In this document: positions 18,906-27,803 of the stretch, one piece after another
Layout of the letters: each line of letters begins with the position of its first letter
How positions within the stretch are numbered: position 1 is the first letter of the stretch
Origin: PALSA-911 sp963839645
Lineage (GTDB): Bacteria; Pseudomonadota; Alphaproteobacteria; Acetobacterales; Acetobacteraceae
Length of the DNA: 64,000 nt
Direction: 5' to 3'
Assembly (NCBI GenBank): GCA_963839645.1
Contig: CAWIVZ010000009.1
Location: 124,001-188,000 of the forward strand
Position numbers and translations under genes: made by a program
Notes under the pieces: generated by a model
The model's input: only the letters and a program-made list of their open reading frames with translations
Database searches by the model: none
What the model was told of the DNA's origin: nothing

Positions 18906-21096
18906 TCAGTCTGACGCTGTGGCGCCGTTCGCGGCCAACAGAGTGCCAAGGCGGCTATGTGCCTGCTCGAGCTCCGGTGACAGGGCGATGGCCCTGCGCA
19001 ACGATGCGATCGCTTCCCGCGTGTGCCCCGGTGCTCCAGTGCGGCGCCGAGATTGTAGTAGGCCGCAGCAAAATCTGGGCACAGACCGATCGCCCGTTCG
19101 AAGCAATCCACCGCCAGGTCGAGCCGGCCGGCCAGCAGGCAGACCGTGCCAGCGTCATTGTACAGCACCGGGTCATTCGGTGCCTGCCGCAACGCCTGCT
19201 GCAATTCCGACAACGCTTCGTCGAGCCTTCCAGCTTCCCGCAGCCGGCGAGCGGCTGGCAGCTTGCCGGGTTGGCCGATACCGGCGCGACTGTCTTTGGC
19301 CGCCGGATCGGGCTCCAGCAGGCCGCGCAATTCGCCGAGCCACGGCTCGTACCGCCGCCAGCGCTCGGTCGATGTGCGATAGGTCGGCTGGCGTGCCTGC
19401 CACATGCTGGCGGTACGGACGATGCGCTGGTTGTCCTCCGGACGCAGGCACTGGTCGTCCCATTCGAGGCCGATGAAATCGATCATCCGACGGGTGATCC
19501 GCTCGCGGTCCTGGACCAGGTCCTCATAGTCCACATCGAGTAGAATGCCGGGTGGAAGCACCGCGCGCCAATGCGCCATAAGGCGTTCGTAACAACGGTA
19601 GTAAAACGCCAAATGACCCTTGTCGTAGGTGAAGGGCATCGGCGCGGTGAAGTTGGTGAAATAGTTGGACAGGCACGTGTCCACCGGATGGCGCCGGCAA
19701 TGGATGATCCGTGCCTTGGGAAAGACCAGGTGAAACAGGCCGATCCACAGGAAGTTACCTGGCATCTTGTCCGTAACGCGGCTTGCAGCGGGCGCGATGC
19801 CGCGCAAGACCGACTACATAGTCGGCAGCGACTTGATCCACATGCGCCGGTGCCAAACCGGCCTCACCAAGCCGGCCGAATTCCTCGGCCGCGCGGTTCC
19901 AGAAAGTCAGCTCCTCGCCCCCGCCTACCGCGGGATGACTGGAGACGATCTGTTCGACCAGCGTGGTGCCGGAGCGCGGCATGCCGAGGATCAAGACCGG
20001 CAGTTCCGACGTCGACCCGAGTGCTGCATGGGTTTCGAAGAATTCCGGCGTGACGCTGGTGATCAGTCGGTGGACGGAGGCGCCAAAATGGGCCCGGTCG
20101 AACGGCCGGTTGCGCCCGGCCAGGCGATTGGCGGCATCGAAATGCCGCATCGCCTCTTCGTACTCGCCGCGGTCGTCGAACGCCTTGCCAAGGCCATAAT
20201 GCACCCTCTGCCGGGCGGGATCCGACAGCGCTTCGTAGCCCAGCAGGTCCTGCATCTGGCCGATCATATGCGCATCTTCCGCGGTCACCCGCCGCGACAT
20301 CGCCAGATCGAAATAGGCGACGGCCGCCTGGGCCGGGCTGCCCTCGGTCGCCTGTTCCAGCAATGGGATGGCCGCCTCGAAACGGCCCTGCTCACGCAGG
20401 ATCGTGGCCAGAAAGCGTTTCGCCTCGGGTCCTGTCAGGGTGCAACACGATGGTCTGCTGGAGGTATTCCAGGGCCTCTGCCCGTTTCTCCTCCTCCATC
20501 AGCACTTTGGCGTGGTTCAGCCTGCCGAGGATGGTATTCGGCTCGAGAGCGGCAACGCCACGGAAACAATCGATCGCTTCGGAGCGCCGGCCGACATTCA
20601 GCAGCAGAATTCCCAGGCGCTCGAGCGCCTCGGCATGGTGAGGGTCCAGCACGGTGGCCCGGCGAAACGCCTCGATCGCCTCGCTATCCCGGCCGAGATA
20701 TTCCAGCGCGAACCCGAGATTGTGGTGGTGCGCGGCAACGCTGGGCGCCAGCCTGACGGCTTGCAGCAGGCAAGGCGCGGCGTCGGCGGCGCGGCCGGCA
20801 TACAGGTGGACCATGCCTAGTTCGCTGTGCCCGGCGGCATCCAGCGGATTTCGCCCGGTATAGGCTTGCGCCAGGCGCAGCGCTTCCAGGAAGCGGCCCG
20901 CATCACGCAAACTGCGGATCTGCTCGAGTTCAGCCTGGCCCGCTGGCCCCGCCGACGGCCCGACAGGCGCGGCTACGCCGCTGGTTTTACCGGCACAACA
21001 GTGCTTGTATTTGCGTCCGCTTCCGCAAGGGCATGGGTCATTCCGGCCCGGCCCGGTGGCGGACGCAATGCGGGTCTGTCGAAGGGGGAAGCGCAT
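18906..21096 (-). CDS. SEC-C / TPR / sulfotransferase / TPR fusion, broken by three single-base frameshifts
   Basis: About 730 residues. The N-terminal SEC-C zinc motif is NDPCPCGSGRKYKHCC (residues about 19-34). TPR repeats follow (about 60-270), then a PAPS-dependent sulfotransferase domain with the 5'-phosphosulfate loop PVLILGMPRSGTTLVEQ and the 3'-phosphate segment RHPVDTCLS, and a second TPR block at the C-terminus. Three breaks were resolved. One G too many at 20438-20440 (restores LHLTGPEAKRFLATIL), one A too many at 19806-19807 (restores VVGLRGIAPAASRVTDKMPG) and one G missing near 19025 (restores LEHRGHTREAIASLRRA). TPR-sulfotransferases typically sulfate large surface or secreted substrates. 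Its location between two PEP-CTERM genes supports a surface role; the acceptor is unknown. Confidence 0.82.
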
Positions 21097-21276
21097 AGGC
21101 TCGAACTTATCGCGTCTGCACTCGATATGACCAGATCATGATCACCCTGGACACATAAAAAAGAGCGGCCCAGACTATCGGGCCAGGGACCGCCTTGTGC
21201 CAGCATTGATCGAGGGCGGCGGCAGCGCCGGAATGCAGTGGACGTACCGGTCTCGGCGCCACCACCTCCCGCGCAA

Positions 21277-21308
21277 TGAAAAACGTGCCGGGTTTCCCCG
21301 GCACGTTT
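21277..21308 (-). terminator. Rho-independent terminator of PEP-CTERM gene 2
   Basis: On the minus strand, AACGTGCCGGGG-AAA-CCCGGCACGTT is followed by TTTC. It lies 30 bases after the stop of the PEP-CTERM gene that ends at 21339. The stem is near-perfect. Confidence 0.8.
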
Positions 21309-21338
21309 CCAGATTCACTCGCCTTGATCGCCAGTGAT

Positions 21339-22220
21339 TTACGCTTGATCGAGCTTCCGGTTCTGACGCCGGCGGCGGATGGTGCCGATGCCGGGGATCA
21401 GAGCCAGCGCGGCCACGCCCACGCCGTAGACGGCGACGGCGGAGGGCTCGGGGGTGGAAGTCACGACGCATGCCAAGCCGCAAGGAATGCCGCCGCCGCC
21501 GTTGGAGATGACGACCTGGAAGCCGGTCAACGTTCCGGGCGGGGTGGTCACGATGTAGGTGGTCAGGCCGAGGGTATCAAAGAAGCTCGCCTCATAGGCC
21601 TGGTGGCCAAAGCAGCCGATGTTGGGAACACCGCTGCCAACCGGGCCGAGGCCGTAAGCCGCGCCGCCGGGAGCCACGATGTTGCCGTCGAAGCAGGAGC
21701 CCAGGCCACCATAGCCGCCGCCGTAGCCGGCCACGTGGGCGTTCGCGAGGCCAGCGCTGGCGCCGGTGTTGCCGATGATCGAGTCGAACTGCGCGCCGCC
21801 CTGATAATCCTCGATCGCCACGCTACGGCCGGCGGCGAGGAACGACACCAAGGTCGCTTGATCGGTGGCCGAAAGAGACGGCTCGGAGCAGCAACTGCCC
21901 GATTCGTCGAGGTATATACCCGAATAAGACGCTAGCATCGTCGCCAAATCCGGAATAACGCCACCGAGCGATGCCTTGCCGACCGTGGGAGTTCCGACGG
22001 GATCGTAGCCCAGGATCGCGATCGGCAGGGATGACCCGGAGTAGGTGGCCATTCCGTTCAGGAAGTTGGTGCTATAGGGGTCGAGGCCATGGAAGGTCTG
22101 CGCGTCACTCCCTTCCAGGATCAGGAGACCTGTCGCGGACGCAGGCGCCGCGAAGGAAAGGCCGGCCAGCGCTACCGTGACGGCAAGCGCGGATCGGATT
22201 GTTTTCATACTCAAGAGCAT
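21339..22220 (-). CDS. PEP-CTERM sorting-domain protein 2
   Basis: An exported protein of 293 residues. The signal peptide spans about residues 5-30, with core ALAVTVALAGLSFAAPASA. The C-terminus is TPEPSAVAVYGVGVAALALI followed by an RRRRQNRK cluster, a PEP-CTERM signal with a somewhat unusual helix. The N-terminus of the mature part has LEGSDAQTFHG, resembling LTGHDNDFHG of PEP-CTERM protein 1. The middle has IYLDES and SFLAAGRSVAIED segments at matching places. The interior is Gly-rich (YGGGYGGLG), with several Cys that could form disulfides. The ATG at 22220 has GGAGGA eight bases upstream, which favours it over 22208. It is single-gene, with its own terminator. Function is unknown. Confidence 0.85.
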   Translation of the reverse strand: MLLSMKTIRSALAVTVALAGLSFAAPASATGLLILEGSDAQTFHGLDPYSTNFLNGMATYSGSSLPIAILGYDPVGTPTVGKASLGGVIPDLATMLASYSGIYLDESGSCCSEPSLSATDQATLVSFLAAGRSVAIEDYQGGAQFDSIIGNTGASAGLANAHVAGYGGGYGGLGSCFDGNIVAPGGAAYGLGPVGSGVPNIGCFGHQAYEASFFDTLGLTTYIVTTPPGTLTGFQVVISNGGGGIPCGLACVVTSTPEPSAVAVYGVGVAALALIPGIGTIRRRRQNRKLDQA

Positions 22221-22881
22221 GGTTGTCGTCCTCCGAAAGTTGTTGAGATACAGGCTGGAAAAGGCACTTCAGGCGATCGTGCTAGACGCCAGAGGCACGC
22301 GGCTTGGTTCCCGCAACCGTTCGTACGACGTTTTCTACGTTCTGACACAAAGACTACATGTCCACATTCACAGAAGCAAGCCTTCCTTTACCAAAATTTC
22401 ATCCGCGCACTCCGGGATGTAGCGCCATTCTGTGTATCTCGCTGTTTTTATATCTATCATCCCAGTCAATGCGTATTTTTGGTACGGTTAATCCCCCAAT
22501 AAGAGAAATATTCATGCCCCTATCAAGCCCAGATGGGGCCTCCACAGTCATTTCGGGTCTAGATCCGTCCGGATTCGCGTCGAATCATTTGTTACCCTAC
22601 GAAATACGACGTCGGTGCGTTCGCCTCGAGATATTCCGATAGCGGATGGAAACGCCTGTCCCGGATTGAACTGTCCCGCCGTCTCCATCCGCCGGCGATC
22701 CGCAGAGACCGATTCGCGGTGCAGGCCCGAGAGGCGGACTTCCTCGATGCCAGGACTGGCGCCACGGCCGTCAACGGAAAGACGCCTGAGGCCTCCGCCG
22801 GGAATGCCAGGGAGAGGGCAAGACCGCGCAAGGACGCTATACCTTGCAACTAGCGGCGACATCTATGGAAGGAAGCGACCA
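22221..22881. other. Intergenic region of about 660 bases
   Basis: No gene is supported here. The left half (22221-22560), presumably the promoter region of PEP-CTERM gene 2, is AT-rich. On the minus strand a possible -35 TTGACT lies near 22470, but no good -10 box has the right spacing. The right half is GC-rich and holds a perfect 9-bp inverted repeat, GCGGATGGA at 22642-22650 and TCCATCCGC at 22684-22692, with a 33-base loop. An open frame from 22615 runs into the GPP34 gene but its first 89 codons look non-coding. Confidence 0.5.
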
Positions 22882-23574
22882 ATGAGTGAGGCAGCCTTGA
22901 CGGGCCACAACCTGACCCTGGCCGAGGAAGTGGTCCTGCTGGTGCTGGATGATGCGACCGGCGATTTCCGGGAATTGCCGCCCGGAGGAATGGGCGTGGC
23001 GCTGGGCGGCGCCCTGCTGATGGATCTGGCCCTGGCCGGCCGGATCGACTCCGATCTGCAGCGGTTGTTCGCCGTGGCCACTGAACCCACCGGCGACGAC
23101 GTGCTGGACGATGTGCTGACGGAAATCGCCCATCGCGGCGATGAACCCGGCGAGGCGGGCAGCGATTGGGGCACCTTCCTTTGGGTCGAGGAACTGGCAC
23201 GGCGAGGCGATGAATTTCGCGAACGGCTGCTGGAACGACTGGTGGCGCGCGGCGTGCTGCGCATACAGGACACGCGGGTGTTATGGGTGTTCGGCAGCCG
23301 CGCCTATCCGCCATCGACGGGGATCGAGGGCGAGGAAGTGCGTACCCGCCTGCGCGCGGCACTGTTCGGCGAGGAAATCCCCGAACCGCGCGACACGCTG
23401 CTGATCGGGCTCGCCAACGCCACCGGCATCCTGGCGTTCGTGCTGAACCCCGACGAAATGGAGCAGGCGCGCGCACGGATCGCGCAGGTAACGGCGCTGG
23501 AGGAGATCAGCCGGTCGGTGACGCGGGCGGTGTACGAAGTGCAAATGGCGATGATGGGCGGCTTCCCGGCCTGA
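22882..23574 (+). CDS. GPP34 (GOLPH3-type) family protein
   Basis: A 230-residue cytoplasmic protein. The opening TLAEEVVLLVLDDATGDFRE and the segment ALGGALLMDLALAGRI are the typical start of the GPP34 domain. The domain is known from the eukaryotic Golgi phosphoprotein 3, which binds phosphatidylinositol 4-phosphate, and from many bacterial proteins of unclear role. The ATG at 22882 was chosen because GGAAGGAAG lies just upstream and the conserved domain begins 12 residues in. It stands alone between two PEP-CTERM genes. A membrane-surface or trafficking role is possible but unproven in bacteria. Confidence 0.85.
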   Translation: MSEAALTGHNLTLAEEVVLLVLDDATGDFRELPPGGMGVALGGALLMDLALAGRIDSDLQRLFAVATEPTGDDVLDDVLTEIAHRGDEPGEAGSDWGTFLWVEELARRGDEFRERLLERLVARGVLRIQDTRVLWVFGSRAYPPSTGIEGEEVRTRLRAALFGEEIPEPRDTLLIGLANATGILAFVLNPDEMEQARARIAQVTALEEISRSVTRAVYEVQMAMMGGFPA

Positions 23575-23919
23575 AATCCAAACCCCGGGCTTACAGGCCT
23601 GGAGTTCCGGCTCCCGCCGTCCGGCTTTCAGTAATATTATGTTACTATACTGGGTTGCTGCCAACCCGGCCAAGCGGTTACCAACCCAGGGATATCCGCG
23701 AATACGGGGGCATGTTACCAAACGGAAGCGCGCCATTAAGTCACCGGAACCCACTGGAATTTCGTTAAATATTGCCGCATTTCCGAGCAGGCGAAATTCT
23801 GGAATTTTTTTCGCGTAACCACGTCTAGCCCATTGTCATTGTGCAGCGAATTGAATTACAAAACGTCATTCTAGAAATCTGAACTTCTAGATAACCCCTA
23901 ATCGAAGGGATACTTCTTC
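23575..23919. other. Intergenic region upstream of PEP-CTERM gene 3
   Basis: About 345 bases without a gene, clearly more AT-rich than the flanks. It contains a TATACT hexamer near 23645 without a convincing -35 box, and a 7-bp perfect inverted repeat just before the next gene (listed separately). Confidence 0.5.
23870..23891. promoter_or_regulatory. Inverted repeat upstream of PEP-CTERM gene 3
   Basis: TCTAGAA at 23870-23876, eight bases, TTCTAGA at 23885-23891: a perfect 7-bp inverted repeat 28 bases before the ATG. It could be an operator or an mRNA hairpin in the leader. There is no T-run, so it is not a terminator. Confidence 0.4.
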
Positions 23920-24730
23920 ATGCGTAGCCTTCTTCTGGCTTCCGTCGCCGCGATCGGCTTCTCAGCCGCCGCCAACGCGGCTTCGATCAACGTGCTCTGG
24001 TACACCGGCGGCGTAGAAGCGACCTCGGCGGGCTCCTACCAGGCCGCCATGAGCAGCTTGGCGAGCCCCGGTGCTGGCGACCCGTCCTCGGCGACCTGGA
24101 ACATCACCTACTGGGCGTCAGGCGCCATGCCCAGCGGAACCTTTAATGCCCTCGTCGTCGCGTCGCCGCAGGGCAGCTGGGCCACGAATCCGGATTACAG
24201 CGCACTGAACGCTTTGCCGCCGGCGCTTGGCAACCGTATCCTGGCGACCGGCCAGGATGCTGATTGGCACGACATCTTTGGTCCGGGTTCGGCCAGCTTC
24301 GACGGCCCGCGCGGCTTCCTGCGCGACGCCATCAACTGGGCCGGTGCTGGCACGGGCATGGGCGCTGTATTCCTGGGCACCGATAATGCCGAACTGAGCT
24401 TGTTCGGCCTGACCGGGATCGGGAGCGATACCGGCTCGGGCACCGATTCGGTGACCATCCCCGCCGCCTATGCGAGCTACCCGATCAATACCGGCCTTAC
24501 CAGCGCGGGCCTCAGCAACTGGGGCACGTCAGCCCACGACCAGTGGACCGGCATCGACACCACGCAGTGGACCGGCATCAACACCAATGGTCCCGGTGGC
24601 GATTTCGTGACGTTCGTCAGCGCCAGCACCGGCGGCGGCGTTATCGTCGGCGCTCCGGAACCTGCTCTCGATCGCCCTACTCGGCGTTGGCCTGCTGGGT
24701 CTCGGCATCGTCCGTCGCAAGCGCGCCTGA
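23920..24730 (+). CDS. PEP-CTERM sorting-domain protein 3, +1 frameshift in the sorting signal
   Basis: About 269 residues. The signal peptide is LLLASVAAIGFSAAANAA. The mature part has a NALVVASPQGSW strand and ATGQDADWHDIFG near residue 110, which echoes the GHDNDFHG-type motif of PEP-CTERM protein 1. In the written sequence the frame is lost at the PEP motif. Removing the T at 24663 gives APEPLSIALLGVGLLGLGIV, then RRKRA and stop at 24730, a perfect PEP-CTERM tail. Without the correction the frame runs on to 24972 with no sorting signal. It is followed by a strong terminator. The intact tail is also supported by an almost identical one in the orphan fragment downstream. Confidence 0.82.
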
Positions 24731-24753
24731 TCCAGGGCCATCTGGCGGATACG

Positions 24754-24783
24754 AAAGGCGGCGCCGCAAGGCGCCGCCTTTTT
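24754..24783 (+). terminator. Rho-independent terminator of PEP-CTERM gene 3
   Basis: Stem GGCGGCGCC (24757-24765), loop GCAA, GGCGCCGCC (24770-24778), then five T. The AAA before the stem pairs with the T-run, so the hairpin may also serve the opposite strand. Confidence 0.82.
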
Positions 24784-24816
24784 CTTTGGGTTTCTGATCG
24801 GCCCCGATCCGGCGGC

Positions 24817-24900
24817 CTTGCGGCGGCCCAGCGTTCCCAGGCCAAACATGCCGGCGCCAAGCAGCGCGATCGACAGCGGTTCCGGAGCGCCGACGATGCC
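24817..24900 (-). pseudogene. Orphan PEP-CTERM sorting signal (gene remnant)
   Basis: On the minus strand this stretch reads VGAPEPLSIALLGAGMFGLG followed by TLGRRK: a complete PEP motif, membrane helix and basic end. There is no PEP-CTERM gene body upstream on that strand, because the 58-aa ORF begins within 50 bases on the opposite strand. There is also no stop just after the basic cluster. VGAPEPLSIALLG is identical to the repaired tail of PEP-CTERM protein 3, and the DNA forms a 16-bp perfect inverted repeat with it (24646-24661 and 24879-24894). It looks like the remains of a duplicated, inverted PEP-CTERM gene. Confidence 0.6.
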
Positions 24901-24944
24901 CGCCTGAGCACGACAGCAACCATCCTGTCGAAGGAGGTTTCGAC

Positions 24945-25121
24945 ATGCAGGAGAACCCGTTCACCGACCTGATCGAGCTTCACCGTCACCTTGCCGTGTT
25001 GGAGCGCAGGATCAACGAGGAAACCGACCCTCTGCTGCGCGCGGCACGGGAAGACCAGATGACCGCCATGCAGGCGCTGATCGGCCTGTTCCACGCCAAC
25101 GGGCGCGGCGAGGCGCATTGA
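24945..25121 (+). CDS. Small protein of 58 residues, function unknown
   Basis: Starts MQENPFTDLIELHRHLAV and is mostly helical, with many charged residues and no signal peptide or membrane segment. The ribosome binding site AAGGAGG at 24931-24937 is perfect and sits 7 bases before the ATG, which is the main reason to call the gene. It ends 8 bases before the convergent acyl-CoA ligase. I do not recognise a family. Confidence 0.6.
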   Translation: MQENPFTDLIELHRHLAVLERRINEETDPLLRAAREDQMTAMQALIGLFHANGRGEAH

Positions 25122-25128
25122 GGCCGGG

Positions 25129-26832
25129 CTAGGCCTTCAGTTCCGGGAAATCCTCCTCGCGGAATTCGCCGGGCGCGCGCTGGCCCTGGCTGAACAGGGT
25201 CTGCTCGGTCTGGCGCAATTCCACCCGGCGGATCTTACCGGAAATGGTCTTGGGAAGTTCGGCGAACTCAATCCGCCGCACCCGGCGGAACGGCGCCACG
25301 TTCGTCTTCAGATGCTGAAAGATCGACAGCGCCGTGCCGCGGTCGGCCGGATAGCCCTGGGCCAGGCTGACATAGGCCTTCGGCACCGCGAGGCGGGTGG
25401 GATCGGGGGCCGGCACCACGGCCGCCTCGGCAATCGCCGGGTGCTCGATCAGTACGCTTTCCAGTTCGAACGGGCTGATGCGGTAGTCGGACGCCTTGAA
25501 CACATCGTCAGCCCGGCCGACATAGGTCAGGTAGCCATCGGCATCGCGCGAAGCGACGTCGCCGGTGCGATAGGCCGAACCGGCAAGCACAGTGGTGGTG
25601 CCGTCATCGTTCTGGTAACCCATCATCAGGCCGGTCGGCCGCGGGTTCAGCGAGATGGACACCTCGCCCTCCGTCGCCTCGCGGTCGTCGGTGTCCAGCA
25701 GATGCATGTCATAGCCGGGCATCGCCAGGCCCATGGAGCCGTATTTCACCGGCAGTCCCGGCGGATTGCCGATCTGCACGGTGGTTTCGGTCTGCCCGTA
25801 CCCATCCCGCGTGATCAGGCCCCAGGCGGATTTCACCTGCTCGATCACTTCGGGGTTCAGCGGTTCGCCGGCGGAGCAGACCTCGCGCAGACTGGTCTTC
25901 CACGATTTCAGGTCCTCCTGCACGAACATCCGCCACACGGTCGGCGGGGCGCAGATCGTGGTTACCCTGTTCTCCGTAATGGCATCCAGCAATGGTTTTG
26001 CCTGGAACCGGCCGAGATTGGCGATGAACACCGTGGCGCCGGCGATCCAGGGCGCGAACACGCAGCTATAGGCGTGCTTGGCCCAGCCAGGCGAGGAGAT
26101 GTTCAGATGCATGTCGCCCGGAAGCAGCCCGAGCCAATAGGCCGTGGTGAGATGGCCGACGGGATAGCTGACATGGCTGTGCAGCACGAGCTTCGGCTTG
26201 GCCGTGGTGCCGGAGGTGAAATACAGCAGCATCGGGTCCGAGGGGGCGGTCGGCGCGTCCGGCTTGAATTCCGCCGGCGCGGACAGCAAGGCATCGTAGG
26301 CGTGCCAGCCATCCACCGGCGCACCCACCGCGATGCGGATAACCGAAGCATCCTGCGCCGCGAATTTGGGCGCGTCCTCACTCGCCGCGATGACATGGCG
26401 CACCCGCCCGCGGGCGATGCGCTCGGCAAGATCGCCGGCGGTCAGCAGCGTCGCGGTCGGGCTGACCACGGCGCCAAGCTTCATGGCGGCCAGCATCGTC
26501 TCCCACAACGCGACCACGTTACCGAGCATCAGCAGGATACGGTCGCCGCGCTTCACGCCGAGGGCACGCAGGCCGTTGGCCACCCGGTTGGATCGTTGCG
26601 ACAATTCGGCGAAGGTGAGGCTCGCAGCCCCCTCCCCGACGATCTTCAGCGCCAGGCGGCCGCCGCTCTCGCCCTGGGCCAGTTCGGCGTCGAACCAGTC
26701 CAACGCAAAATTGAAATTCTCCAGTTGTGGCCAGCGAAACCCCGCATACGCCGCCCGGTAGTCGGAGCGGTGCGCGATCAGGAAATCGCGGGCGGCCTTG
26801 AATTCCCTGCGGCTGTCTTCATGCGCGCCCAT
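25129..26832 (-). CDS. Acyl-CoA synthetase (AMP-binding)
   Basis: Activates a carboxylic acid to its CoA thioester. The 567-residue protein has the P-loop motif LLYFTSGTTAKPKLVLHSH near residue 205, DGYGQTETT near 345, TGD near 424, YRISPFELES near 450 and the C-terminal Lys in KTISGKIRR near 535. This is the full set for the medium-chain/acetyl-CoA synthetase-like ANL family. The ATG at 26832 (MGAHEDSRREF) is preferred to 26886, which would overlap the upstream gene. The 3-hydroxyisobutyrate dehydrogenase gene ends 14 bases before it, so they are probably an operon for branched-chain or propionate-type acids. Substrate is not readable from sequence. Confidence 0.92.
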   Translation of the reverse strand: MGAHEDSRREFKAARDFLIAHRSDYRAAYAGFRWPQLENFNFALDWFDAELAQGESGGRLALKIVGEGAASLTFAELSQRSNRVANGLRALGVKRGDRILLMLGNVVALWETMLAAMKLGAVVSPTATLLTAGDLAERIARGRVRHVIAASEDAPKFAAQDASVIRIAVGAPVDGWHAYDALLSAPAEFKPDAPTAPSDPMLLYFTSGTTAKPKLVLHSHVSYPVGHLTTAYWLGLLPGDMHLNISSPGWAKHAYSCVFAPWIAGATVFIANLGRFQAKPLLDAITENRVTTICAPPTVWRMFVQEDLKSWKTSLREVCSAGEPLNPEVIEQVKSAWGLITRDGYGQTETTVQIGNPPGLPVKYGSMGLAMPGYDMHLLDTDDREATEGEVSISLNPRPTGLMMGYQNDDGTTTVLAGSAYRTGDVASRDADGYLTYVGRADDVFKASDYRISPFELESVLIEHPAIAEAAVVPAPDPTRLAVPKAYVSLAQGYPADRGTALSIFQHLKTNVAPFRRVRRIEFAELPKTISGKIRRVELRQTEQTLFSQGQRAPGEFREEDFPELKA

Positions 26833-26846
26833 GCTTCGGCTCCCGG

Positions 26847-27770
26847 CTACTTGTTGAAGTCGCTGCGGTCCTGATCGCCCAGCCACATATAGACGTAGGA
26901 GAAATCGCGCCTCCCTTCGCCTTCGTCACATACTTTCTGATAGAACGATGCGGCCAGCGCGCCGAGCGGCGTCGGCACGTTGGCGGACTCGGCCGCCGCC
27001 TGGGACAGCTGCATGTCCTTCGCCATCAGCGCCGCCATGAAGCCCGGGGCAAAGTCACGGTTGGATGGCGCGGTCGGCACCACGCCCGGCGCCGGGCAAT
27101 AGCTGGTCAGCGCCCAGGACTGGCTGGTGGACGGCGCGCATATCTCATGCAGCTTGGCCGGCGACAGGCCGAGCCGCTCACCCAGGATCAGCGCCTCGGA
27201 CAGGCCGACCATGTTGATGCCGAGCATCATGTTGTTGCAGATTTTGGCCACCTGCCCCATGCCCGGGCCGCCGGCCAGGACGATCGTTTTGCCCATGCCG
27301 GCGAGTACCGGCTTGGCTTTCTCGAACGCTTCCTCGCCGCCGCCGACCATGAAGGTGAGCGTGCCGTTGATTGCCCCGCCGGTGCCGCCGGATACCGGCG
27401 CGTCGATCATGTCGAAGCCGGCCTTCCTGGCTTCCTCATAGACCGCGTGGGCGCTCGCGACATCGATGGTCGAGCAGTCGATCAGCAGCGGCTTTTTCGC
27501 TCCGGCGGTCTTGCCGAGCACGTCGATCAGCCCGCCCTGGTGCAACCATACGTCGCGCACCTGCGGCCCGGCCGGCAGCATGGTGATAACGAACTCCGCC
27601 CCCGCCAGCGCCTCCGCCGCCGAGGCGGCCTTGCGCCCGCCGGCGGCGGCAAACGCCTCCAGCGCGGCCGGGCCGAGGTCGAAGCCGGTAACGGTGTGGC
27701 CAGCCTTGATCAAATTGGCGGCCATCGGGCCGCCCATATTGCCGAGGCCGATGAAGGCAATGGAGCTCAT
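26847..27770 (-). CDS. mmsB: 3-hydroxyisobutyrate dehydrogenase family (NAD-dependent beta-hydroxyacid dehydrogenase)
   Basis: Oxidises 3-hydroxyisobutyrate to methylmalonate semialdehyde in valine breakdown, or a similar beta-hydroxyacid. The 307-residue protein has the N-terminal dinucleotide loop GLGNMGGPMAANL near residue 7, the substrate signature DAPVSGGTGGA near residue 122, and the catalytic Lys in GMGQVAKICNN near residue 174. The C-terminal helical domain ends KDMQLSQAAAE...Y. Length and motifs are standard. It is the first gene of a pair with the acyl-CoA synthetase. The family is certain; the symbol and exact substrate are less so, since tartronate semialdehyde reductases look alike. 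Confidence 0.88.
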   Translation of the reverse strand: MSSIAFIGLGNMGGPMAANLIKAGHTVTGFDLGPAALEAFAAAGGRKAASAAEALAGAEFVITMLPAGPQVRDVWLHQGGLIDVLGKTAGAKKPLLIDCSTIDVASAHAVYEEARKAGFDMIDAPVSGGTGGAINGTLTFMVGGGEEAFEKAKPVLAGMGKTIVLAGGPGMGQVAKICNNMMLGINMVGLSEALILGERLGLSPAKLHEICAPSTSQSWALTSYCPAPGVVPTAPSNRDFAPGFMAALMAKDMQLSQAAAESANVPTPLGALAASFYQKVCDEGEGRRDFSYVYMWLGDQDRSDFNK

Positions 27771-27803
27771 GCGCGCAGTTTCCTTGGCTAAGACAGGGAG
27801 GGA

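Noticed and set aside
22615..22881. N-terminal extension of 89 codons for the GPP34 protein
   Set aside because: Non-conserved Arg/Pro-rich text; a good ribosome binding site precedes the ATG at 22882.
24731..24972. Read-through C-terminus of PEP-CTERM protein 3 as a real extension
   Set aside because: It crosses a strong terminator and lacks a sorting signal; a one-base repair gives a perfect PEP-CTERM tail.
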